Assembly: GCF_004684245.1 (NCBI RefSeq)
Contig: NZ_CP038452.1
Coordinates: forward strand, 1,040,796 to 1,104,795
Direction: 5' to 3'
Origin: Thermus caldilimi
Lineage (GTDB): Bacteria; Deinococcota; Deinococci; Deinococcales; Thermaceae
DNA: 64,000 nucleotides
Under the pieces are notes generated by a model. The model had not been told where the DNA came from and made no database searches. It saw only the letters and a list, made by a program, of their open reading frames with translations. Positions within the stretch are counted from its first letter, which is position 1. Each line of letters opens with the position of its first letter. Below are positions 57,417 to 64,000 of the stretch, piece after piece. The position numbers and the translations under genes were made by a program.

Positions 57417-60400
57417 TCACTCTTTCTTGCGCTTCTTCTCCTCCCGCATGAGCCTTCGGCGCTCGGCCCGGGAAAGGCCAGGCTGGGGCGGCGTGGTGGG
57501 GCGCTTCTTCTCCACGCCAAAGGGCCGGGCTTCCCCAAGCTGCTCTCTTCGCAAAGCATCCTGGGGAGCGGGCACGGGCACGTAAGGAGCCTCCCGTACC
57601 GGGCGCACCGGCTCCGCCTCCACCTTAAGGCGGAAGAGGAACTTGGCCACCTCCCCCTTGATGAAGCCCACCATGTCGTTGAAAAGCCGGGTGGCCTCGA
57701 TCTTGTACTCCTGGAAGGGGTCCTTCTGGCCATAGCCCCGCAGGAAGATGCCCTGACGGAGCACGTCCAGGTTGTGCAGGTGCTCCTTCCAGGCGGAATC
57801 CACCACGTTGAGGATCACAAAGCGCTCCACCGCCCGCATCAGGGGAGGGGAAAGCTCCTGCTCCCTGGCCTCGTAGGCCTTTAGGGCCGCCTCCACCAGG
57901 CGCTCCACGCCCTCTTCCGGTTTTAAAGTGCGAAGCCCCTCAAAGGGGAAGTCCGCCAGCTGGGGCACGGTGTCCAGGAGAGCAGCTTTCAAGGCATCCA
58001 GGTCCCAGTCCTCGGGGTGCACCTGCGGGTTCAGGAAGTTTTCCGCAATCCCCGCCACCGTCTCCTCCACCATGCCCAAGGCCGCCTCCTTCACCTCCTC
58101 GTCCTTCCCCAGAAGGATCAGGCGGCGCTGGGCGTAGATCACCTCCCGCTGGCGGGCCATCACGTCGTCAAACTGCAAAAGCTGCTTGCGGATGGCGAAG
58201 TTGCGGTCCTCCACCCGCTTCTGGGCCCTTTCGATGGAACGGGTCACCATGGGATGTTCGATGGGCTCGGAGTCGTCAAAGCCCATGCGGTCCAGCATGG
58301 CGATGACCCGGTCCGAGGCGAAAAGGCGCATGAGGTCGTCGTCAAAGCTCACGTAGAAGCGGCTTCCCCCCGGGTCCCCCTGGCGCCCGGCCCGGCCCCG
58401 AAGCTGGTTGTCGATGCGGCGGGACTCGTGCCGCTCGGTGCCCAGGATGAAAAGCCCTCCCAGTTGCCGCACCCGTTCCTCATCAGCCTTGCACTCTTCC
58501 CGGATCTGGTGGATCTTTTCCTGGAGCTCTTCCTTTATGCCCAACTCCTGGGCCAGGGCCCGGGCCTCTTCCTCCTGACCCGCCACCATCTTCTTGATGA
58601 AGAGCTCCACCTTCCACTCGTACCGGTCAAAGCCCTCCTTTTCCAAAAGGGCTGCCGCCAGGTACTCGGGGTTGCCCCCCAGCTTGATGTCCGTGCCCCG
58701 GCCAGCCATGTTGGTGGCGATGGTGACCGTCTTGCTCCGGCCCGCCTGGGCCACGATCTCCGCCTCCTTGGCGTGGTGCTTGGCGTTCAGCACCTGATGG
58801 GGAATGCCCTGGCGCAGGATGCCCAGGGTGTGCACCGCCCGCTTTAAGCCTTCCCAGGCGGCCCGCAGATTCCCCTTCTGGGGGATGAGCCCCTCAAAGG
58901 CGGCCAGGTCCTCATCCTTAAGCTGGGTGGGCTTTTCCAGAAGCTTCCTCAGGCGCTCCCACTCCTCCCCCTGCTGCTTCTGGCTGGCCTTCTTGAAGAG
59001 CTCCAGGCGCATCTCCAGCCTGGGCAGATAGAGGCGGGGCTCCTTGAGCATCTGGGAAAGTCTTTCGGACTTCTCGATGCTGATGGTGCCCACCAATACG
59101 GGTTGGCCCCGTTCGTATTTCTCGGCGATCTCCTCCACCACCGCGTAGAACTTGCCCTTCTCCGTGCGGTAGACCACGTCGGGGAAATCCTGCCGGATCA
59201 TGGGGCGGTTGGTGGGCACCACCACCACGTCCATGCCGTAGATCTCCTGGAACTCCTTCTCCTCGGTTTTAGCGGTGCCGGTCATGCCGGCCCGCTTCTC
59301 GTAGAGGCGGAAGAAGTTCTGGTAGGTGATGGTGGCCAGGGTCTGGTTCTCCCGCTCGATCCTCACCCCCTCCTTGGCCTCAATGGCCTGGTGGAGGCCC
59401 TCCCCATAGCGCCGCCCCGGCATGAGGCGGCCCGTGAACTCGTCCACGATGATGACCTGGCCGTCTTGGACGATGTAGTCCCGGTCCCGGTGGTAAAGCT
59501 CCTTGGCCCTTATGGCCTGGATGAGCATGTGGGCAAGCTCCATGTTCTCCGGGCTGAAAAGCCCCTCCACCCCCAGGAGCTTTTCCGCCTTGGCGATGCC
59601 CTGGAGGGTGAGATGGACGGAGCGGTTCTTTTCCTCAATGGTGTAGTCCCCCGTGGGCTCCTTGCGCACCCCAGGCTCTGGAGGAAGGCCACGTTCCAGC
59701 TTCTTGGCGATCTCCGCCATCTTGTAGTAGAGGTCGGTGGCCTTCTCCGCCGGGCCACTGATGATGAGGGGGGTGCGGGCCTCATCGATGAGGATGGAGT
59801 CCACCTCGTCGATGATGGCGTAGTGCAAGGGGGTATCGTGGCGGAGCACCAGCTGGTCTGGACTGATGGCCATGTTGTCCCGAAGGTAGTCGAAGCCCAG
59901 CTCGGAGTTGGTCACGTAGGTGACGTCGGCGAGGTAGGCCTTGCGACGCTCCTCGGGGGTGGAGCCGTGCTGGATGACCCCCACCGTAAGGCCCAGGCCC
60001 CGGTACACGGGCCCCATCCACTCCGCGTCGCGGCGGGCCAGGTAGTCGTTCACCGTGACCACGTGCACGCCCTTGCCGGTGAGGGCGTTTAAGGCCACGG
60101 CCAGGGTGGCCACCAGGGTCTTGCCCTCCCCGGTCTTCATCTCCGCGATCTTGCCCTCGTGGAGCACCGCCCCGCCGATGAGCTGCACGTCAAAGTGGCG
60201 CATGCCCAAATAGCGCTTGGCGGACTCCCGGGTCAAGGCGAAGGCCATGGGGAGAAGCTCCTCGAGGCTCGCTCCCCTCTCGTGCTTCTCCTTGAGCTCC
60301 GCATAGGCCACGGCCAGGTCAGCGATCTTCTCCACCTCCGGCTCCAGCCGGTTGGTGGGCTCCACCACCTGCTTGTAGTAGCGGGCGATCTCCCGCTCGT

Positions 60401-60434
60401 TGTTGTCAAAGAGCTTCCGTATGAGGCCCAGCAT
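57417..60434 (-). CDS. secA: Preprotein translocase ATPase SecA
   Basis: The protein has 1005 residues. Walker A is M-K-T-G-E-G-K-T near residue 100, the DEAD-type box [13 protein letters not shown] near 207 and the second RecA domain has [12 protein letters not shown] near 578 and [12 protein letters not shown] near 676. The usual C-terminal zinc-binding tail is missing; the end is K-R-K-K-E-rich. It drives secretion through SecYEG. A TACAAT box lies ten bases before ATG. The upstream gap 60435-60566 shows nothing else certain. Confidence 0.96.
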   Translation of the reverse strand: MLGLIRKLFDNNEREIARYYKQVVEPTNRLEPEVEKIADLAVAYAELKEKHERGASLEELLPMAFALTRESAKRYLGMRHFDVQLIGGAVLHEGKIAEMKTGEGKTLVATLAVALNALTGKGVHVVTVNDYLARRDAEWMGPVYRGLGLTVGVIQHGSTPEERRKAYLADVTYVTNSELGFDYLRDNMAISPDQLVLRHDTPLHYAIIDEVDSILIDEARTPLIISGPAEKATDLYYKMAEIAKKLERGLPPEPGVRKEPTGDYTIEEKNRSVHLTLQGIAKAEKLLGVEGLFSPENMELAHMLIQAIRAKELYHRDRDYIVQDGQVIIVDEFTGRLMPGRRYGEGLHQAIEAKEGVRIERENQTLATITYQNFFRLYEKRAGMTGTAKTEEKEFQEIYGMDVVVVPTNRPMIRQDFPDVVYRTEKGKFYAVVEEIAEKYERGQPVLVGTISIEKSERLSQMLKEPRLYLPRLEMRLELFKKASQKQQGEEWERLRKLLEKPTQLKDEDLAAFEGLIPQKGNLRAAWEGLKRAVHTLGILRQGIPHQVLNAKHHAKEAEIVAQAGRSKTVTIATNMAGRGTDIKLGGNPEYLAAALLEKEGFDRYEWKVELFIKKMVAGQEEEARALAQELGIKEELQEKIHQIREECKADEERVRQLGGLFILGTERHESRRIDNQLRGRAGRQGDPGGSRFYVSFDDDLMRLFASDRVIAMLDRMGFDDSEPIEHPMVTRSIERAQKRVEDRNFAIRKQLLQFDDVMARQREVIYAQRRLILLGKDEEVKEAALGMVEETVAGIAENFLNPQVHPEDWDLDALKAALLDTVPQLADFPFEGLRTLKPEEGVERLVEAALKAYEAREQELSPPLMRAVERFVILNVVDSAWKEHLHNLDVLRQGIFLRGYGQKDPFQEYKIEATRLFNDMVGFIKGEVAKFLFRLKVEAEPVRPVREAPYVPVPAPQDALRREQLGEARPFGVEKKRPTTPPQPGLSRAERRRLMREEKKRKKE

Positions 60435-60444
60435 CCTAGGGCCG

Positions 60445-60450
60445 ATTGTA
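60445..60450 (-). promoter_or_regulatory. -10 box of secA
   Basis: TACAAT on the minus strand lies ten bases before the ATG at 60434, leaving almost no leader. Confidence 0.45.
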
Positions 60451-60566
60451 CTCCCCTTTTGGATGAGAAACCCTCCTGAGGGCCCGCATGCAAAGCCCCC
60501 TATAGCCGGCGGAAGGGCATAACCATCGCCTCCTTAGGGCCCCCACCACAGGCCACAGCGGAGCAT

Positions 60567-61538
60567 TTAAGCCTCCTCGAGGGGCCAGTAGGCGGTGGCC
60601 CCAAGCGACAGGGGGCTTGGGGGAAAGCCCGCCTGGTGGCGCCTCCAGGCCGCCAGGGCCACCATGGCCCCGTTGTCCTGGGAAAGGCCTTTGGGAGGAA
60701 AGTACACGGTAAGCCCCGCCTCCTGGAAGCGAGCCTGCAGGGCCCGGTTGGCGGCCACACCTCCCGCTACCAGAAGCACCCTGTGGCCCGTGTCCTGGGC
60801 AGCCCGGATGACCACCTGAGCCAGGTGCTCCACCGCCGCCTCCTGAAACCCCCTGGCCAAGGCTGGAGCGGGATGCCCAGCCTCCACCAGCTGCACCGCC
60901 TTCGTCTTTAGGCCGGAGAAGCTGAACTCGTACCCCTTCTGGTCCTTGAGGGGAACGGGGAAGGGCACTTTCTCCCTGGCTTCCTGGGCCAGGCGCTCGA
61001 TCTCGGGTCCCCCAGGAAAGCCCAGGCCCAGAAGCCTCGCCACCTTGTCAAAGGCCTCCCCAGCGGCGTCGTCCCGGGTGGCCCCCAGAAGGCGGTACTT
61101 TCCCAGGCCCCGAACCTCAAAGAGGTGGGTGTGCCCTCCCGAGGCCACCAGGGCCAGGAAGGGAGGCTCTAGCCCCTCGGGCCAAGCGGCGGCGATGTGG
61201 GCCTCGAGGTGATGGACGGCGTAGAAGGGCCGCCCCAGGGCCCAGGCCAGACCCTTGGCGAAGGTGTACCCCACCAGCAGAGCCCCGATGAGCCCAGGGC
61301 CACGGGTAGCCGCCACCAGGGAAAGGTCCTTGGGCCCTATCCCCGCCTCGGCCAAGGCCCTTTCCGCCAGGGGGCGGAGGACCTTAAGGTGCTCGCGGCT
61401 CGCCAGCTCCGGCACCACCCCGCCATAGGCCTCGTGCAGGGCCACCTGGCTGGCCACCAGGTTCACCACCACTTTCCCGTCCTTCACCAGGCCTACCCCT
61501 GTGTCGTCGCAGGAGGTGTCAATACCCAAAATCCACAT
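60567..61538 (-). CDS. tsaD: tRNA threonylcarbamoyladenosine synthase subunit TsaD
   Basis: The protein has 323 residues from ATG 61538 (M-W-I-L-G-I-D-T-S-C). The metal-binding H-H-L-E-A-H-I is near residue 105 and A-T-R-G-P-G-L-I-G near 79; G-G-V-A-A-N-R near 272 is the second nucleotide loop. TsaD adds the threonylcarbamoyl group to A37 of tRNAs that read ANN codons. The upstream extension of the frame lacks homology. Confidence 0.95.
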   Translation of the reverse strand: MWILGIDTSCDDTGVGLVKDGKVVVNLVASQVALHEAYGGVVPELASREHLKVLRPLAERALAEAGIGPKDLSLVAATRGPGLIGALLVGYTFAKGLAWALGRPFYAVHHLEAHIAAAWPEGLEPPFLALVASGGHTHLFEVRGLGKYRLLGATRDDAAGEAFDKVARLLGLGFPGGPEIERLAQEAREKVPFPVPLKDQKGYEFSFSGLKTKAVQLVEAGHPAPALARGFQEAAVEHLAQVVIRAAQDTGHRVLLVAGGVAANRALQARFQEAGLTVYFPPKGLSQDNGAMVALAAWRRHQAGFPPSPLSLGATAYWPLEEA

Positions 61539-61752
61539 GGCTATCCTTCCAGCCAGGAAAAAGCCCTGCCCCCTTTCCAAGGACACTCCAGAGGAAAGCA
61601 TTCGCCACTTCCCTCGTCAAAAAAGGTAACCCGGGCTGCCCTCTCAGGCGATACCCTTTCCCTGTCGTATCCGGGCACTCCCAAGGCACCTTGGCTGGCG
61701 TCGGCCTAAGCCCCATGCCACCCCTACCCTAGCAGATGCCCAGGGACCGGAC

Positions 61753-61758
61753 TAGGCT
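61753..61758 (+). promoter_or_regulatory. -10 box of a leaderless promoter (BatA-like gene)
   Basis: TAGGCT, seven bases, then ATG 61766. An earlier ATG at 61736 has TACCCT five bases upstream and is the alternative start. In the rest of the gap 61539-61735 only a CCAAGG-CA-CCTTGG palindrome stands out. Confidence 0.45.
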
Positions 61759-61765
61759 AAGGACA

Positions 61766-63097
61766 ATGCTCTGGCTCCTCCTTCCGGTGCTCCTCCTCGT
61801 ATACCTCCTTTACCGGGCGAAGAGGCCCAGGGTGCGCCCCTGGGCCGGGGTATGGCTTTGGCAGAGGGGCAGGAAGAAGCGCTTTCGGCCCTGGCTGGAC
61901 TTAAGGCTTTTCCTCCTTCTCCTGGCAGCCGCCTTGATGGTCCTGGCCCTCGAGGATCCCCCCTTGGGGCCCTCCCCCATGGTCTTCGTGGTGGACACCT
62001 CGGCCAGTATGGCCTCCCGGGAAGGGGCCAAGACCCGTTTGGACCTGGCCAAGGAAAGGCTTCTTCCCCTCCTGGAAAGAGCCCCGGAGGCCGTCTTGGT
62101 GCGGGCTGGGGAAAGGCCGGAAGCCTATGGCCCCGCCCCCGGCATCGCCCTGAGAACCCGGCTCCTGGCGCTGGAGGCCAAGGACCGGGAGGCCCGGCTG
62201 GAGGAGGCCATCGCCCTAGGGCGGAGGCTTCTAAAAGCTCCGGTGCTGGTGGCCACGGATGGCCCCCCGCCCCCTGGGGCGGAGGGGTACATCGGGGTGG
62301 GAAGCCCCAGGGAGAACCTGGGGATCGTGGCCGTGGCCCAAGGGTTTCTGGCCTTAGGGAATAGCGCAAGCCGCCCCCTTGTCGCCCAGGTGGAGGTAGG
62401 TGGCAGGGTGGAAGAGGTGCGGGTTCCGGCCCGGGGCTTTGCCCAGCTGGAAAACCTTCCCCCCACCTTTACCGCCCGGCTCCTGAATGGAGGTGTCCTG
62501 GACTTGGACGACGAAGCGGGCTTCGGCCTAAAGCGGATCGGGGTGGACTACCCCAAGGCCCCTGCCTTGGAAAGGCTCTTCCTCCTTCTGGGGGCGGTTC
62601 CTGGGGAGGAGGTGCGGGTGCGCATCGGGGTACCCCAGGGGCTTCCCGACAGGCCTACCCTCTATCTGGCCCCTTCCGGGGGAAACCCTACCCTGGTTCT
62701 CCTCACCACCCCCCACCCCCTACTGGAAGGAGTAGCCCTCTTGGGGGAGAGACTCCCCCCACCCCCCAAGCCCCCCGCCCCCTGGCAGCCCCTGGTGGAA
62801 GGGGAGGATGGGGTGGGCCTCGTCTACTTGACGGAAAGAGGCCTGTACCTGCCTCCCTTGGCCGCCCTCCAGGAGCGCCCCTTCTTCCCCCTCCTGGTTT
62901 ACAACTTCCTCAAACCCTACCGGGAGGTGCGCGCGGGCCTCCTTTCCCCCGGAGAAACCCTCCTGCCCACCCCCGGGCCCAGCTTCCTTCCTTCAAAGCA
63001 GGGAGGGGCAGGCCGGTTCCTCGCCCTCCTCGCTGCCTTGGTGCTCCTTCTCGAAGCCTTTCTCTTCCGCCCCAAACCCCGGGCCCAGGAAGCATAA
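61766..63097 (+). CDS. BatA-like VWA membrane protein
   Basis: The protein has 443 residues. The N-terminal helix pair (1-16 and 44-60) with R-V-R-P-W-A-G-V-W-L-W matches the BatA N-terminal domain. The VWA MIDAS is V-V-D-T-S-A-S-M near residue 74; the domain is short and lacks a clear third metal loop. A long extracytoplasmic part and a C-terminal helix (about 415-432) follow. It lies 37 kb from the moxR/VWA operon and has no ATPase partner beside it. Confidence 0.75.
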   Translation: MLWLLLPVLLLVYLLYRAKRPRVRPWAGVWLWQRGRKKRFRPWLDLRLFLLLLAAALMVLALEDPPLGPSPMVFVVDTSASMASREGAKTRLDLAKERLLPLLERAPEAVLVRAGERPEAYGPAPGIALRTRLLALEAKDREARLEEAIALGRRLLKAPVLVATDGPPPPGAEGYIGVGSPRENLGIVAVAQGFLALGNSASRPLVAQVEVGGRVEEVRVPARGFAQLENLPPTFTARLLNGGVLDLDDEAGFGLKRIGVDYPKAPALERLFLLLGAVPGEEVRVRIGVPQGLPDRPTLYLAPSGGNPTLVLLTTPHPLLEGVALLGERLPPPPKPPAPWQPLVEGEDGVGLVYLTERGLYLPPLAALQERPFFPLLVYNFLKPYREVRAGLLSPGETLLPTPGPSFLPSKQGGAGRFLALLAALVLLLEAFLFRPKPRAQEA

Positions 63098-63104
63098 TGG
63101 GCCC

Positions 63105-63529
63105 ATGCGCTTCCGTCCTTTTACCGAGCTGGACCTGGACCTCCTCAACCGGGTGGCGGGAAGCCGGCCCTTGAGCCTGGGTGCTGTGCGCTTTTTCGCC
63201 CGCACCGGCCACTCCTTCCTGGCGGAAGGGGGGAGGAGCCCATGGGCTTTGCCCTGGCCCAGGCGGTGTGGCAGGGGGAGGCCACCACGGTCCTCGTCAC
63301 CCGGGTGGAGGGCAGGAGCCAGGCCGTCCTGGAGGGCCTCCTGGCTGCGGTGGTGAAAAGCGCCTACGACGCCGGGGTTTACGAGGTGGCCCTGCACCTG
63401 GACCCCACACGGGAGGACCTTCAAAGAGCCTTGCAGGCCCAGGGCTTCGCCATCGGGCCCCTGGTGCTGGCGGTGCGGGTCCTGGGGAGCCGGGGGCAAA
63501 GGGGGGAAACCCGGGGCGTCCTAGAATAG
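63105..63529 (+). pseudogene. DUF1999 (acetyltransferase-like) protein, frameshifted
   Basis: The first frame gives F-R-P-F-T-E-L-D-L-D-L-L-N-R-V-A and ends wrongly at 63356. The proper continuation (M-G-F-A-L-A-Q-A-V-W-Q-G-E-A ... V-Y-E-V-A-L-H-L-D-P) is in the next frame to 63529. One more G in the six-G run at 63228-63233 joins them into about 141 residues. The sequence fits a GNAT-like protein known from Thermus structural genomics as DUF1999. An assembly error is likely because both halves are well kept. Confidence 0.75.
63522..63527 (+). promoter_or_regulatory. -10 box of a leaderless promoter (HMA-like gene)
   Basis: TAGAAT, seven bases, then ATG 63535; it overlaps the end of the DUF1999 gene. 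Confidence 0.5.
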
Positions 63530-63534
63530 GGACC

Positions 63535-63744
63535 ATGAACCGGGTTCTCATCGGCATCCGGGGAGAGCCTACCCCCGAGGGGATGGAGCGGATCCTTAGG
63601 GCGTTGCGGGACCTCGAGGGCACCTCCCAGGTCCAGGCCACCGGCCCCACCCAGGTCCTGGTGGAGTACGACCCTCAGGTTCTCACGGTGATGGACCTTC
63701 TCCGCACCATCCGGGAACAGGGCTTCCTGGCAGGCATGCTTTAG
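63535..63744 (+). CDS. Small HMA-like domain protein without metal cysteines
   Basis: The protein has 69 residues in a beta-alpha-beta pattern: V-L-I-G-I-R-G, a helix, Q-V-L-V-E-Y-D-P-Q-V-L-T and a final helix. This resembles heavy-metal-associated domains but lacks the C-x2-C ligand pair, so metal transport is doubtful. No other family is recognised. Confidence 0.6.
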   Translation: MNRVLIGIRGEPTPEGMERILRALRDLEGTSQVQATGPTQVLVEYDPQVLTVMDLLRTIREQGFLAGML

Positions 63745-63780
63745 CGTCCCCAAGAGATAGACTGGTACCCGAGGTGCCCC

Positions 63781-64000
63781 ATGCTGGACTTCTACGCCCT
63801 GGAAGACCTCCTCACCCCGGAGGAAAAGGAGATTAGGAAGGCCGCCCGCCGCTTCCTGGAAAAGGAGGCCCTGCCCTTTATCCGCGACTGGTGGGAGGAA
63901 GGGGTCTTCCCCACCCACCTCATCCCCCGGTTCGCGGAGCTGGGCTTCCTAGGACCCACCCTGCCCCCGGAGTACGGGGGGGCAGGGGTTTCTAGCGCCG
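63781..64000 (+). CDS. Acyl-CoA dehydrogenase, N-terminal part
   Basis: The frame runs off the right edge after 73 residues. The start M-L-D-F-Y-A-L-E-D-L-L-T-P-E-E-K-E-I and the F-A-E-L-G-F-L-G-P-T-L-P-P-E-Y-G-G-A-G segment mark the N-terminal helical domain of acyl-CoA dehydrogenases; the style is like the glutaryl-CoA branch. GAGGTG precedes ATG 63781. The substrate cannot be read from this part. Confidence 0.85.
   Translation, partial: MLDFYALEDLLTPEEKEIRKAARRFLEKEALPFIRDWWEEGVFPTHLIPRFAELGFLGPTLPPEYGGAGVSSA

Noticed and set aside
59103-60092. A 329-residue plus-strand open frame opposite secA
   Set aside because: It is an antisense shadow of SecA codons with composition bias only.

Overview
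The window is a high-GC chromosomal stretch from a Thermus species. The signs are the Thermus-type ferredoxin, MqnC of the futalosine menaquinone route, a SpeE of the triamine/agmatine type, strong GGAGGTG ribosome sites, and many start codons lying 6-7 nt after a TANNNT -10 box (leaderless promoters). The species cannot be fixed from the sequence alone. No tRNA, rRNA or CRISPR array was seen, and no gap longer than about 300 bases lacks a gene.

Bases 1-16.4 kb form an accessory nitrogen-oxide respiration and NO-handling island. In order it holds: the end of a FeoC-like gene; a cupin and a cupin-hemerythrin protein; a minus-strand electron-transfer operon (ferredoxin, membrane-TusA fusion, SdhB-type Fe-S subunit, NDH-2) resembling what I recall of nrcDEFN; a thioredoxin-fold protein and a DUF488 protein; a cytochrome P460; a Cys-rich MarR regulator; a NirJ-type radical SAM gene; nirS; norC-norB-norH; and a module of YbaN, Rrf2 regulator, standalone DUF542, cupin, a mini heme-copper-oxidase-like protein and a YwiC-like protein. 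Five Crp/Fnr-type palindromes (TGA-N8-TCA) lie in or beside the gaps next to these genes. Two sit at -41.5/-42.5 of leaderless starts. The electron-transfer operon is damaged: a 1206-bp IS701-like element with a TTAG target duplication splits sdhB, and NDH-2 is frameshifted in a run of nine G.

Bases 16.4-33.8 kb hold ordinary chromosomal genes: an HtrA-type protease, a P1 peptidase, an aldolase-II/alcohol dehydrogenase pair, a MoxR-DUF58-VWA-VWA operon, ftsX with an envC-like gene, ftsE with hpf, ctpA, metG, rpiA, bcp and adenosine-specific kinase. A short Met-containing reading frame and two hairpins precede metG and look like an attenuator. Bases 33.8-47.7 kb hold mqnC, a lipoprotein, trpBA, thyX, ligA, a nucleoside-type BMP binding protein and its ATPase, an Lpt-like trio, femX and a response regulator.

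Bases 47.7-64 kb hold pheA, a CBS-ACT protein, skp, ftsK, a speD-like gene lacking the residues for pyruvoyl formation next to speE, a DsbA-like protein, a KefB-type antiporter, yebC, secA, tsaD, a BatA-like VWA protein, a frameshifted DUF1999 gene and the start of an acyl-CoA dehydrogenase gene.

Four genes (NDH-2, nirJ-like, envC-like, DUF1999) are each broken by one base in a short G or C run. That pattern suggests sequencing error as much as real decay, so those four should not be called dead genes without read support.
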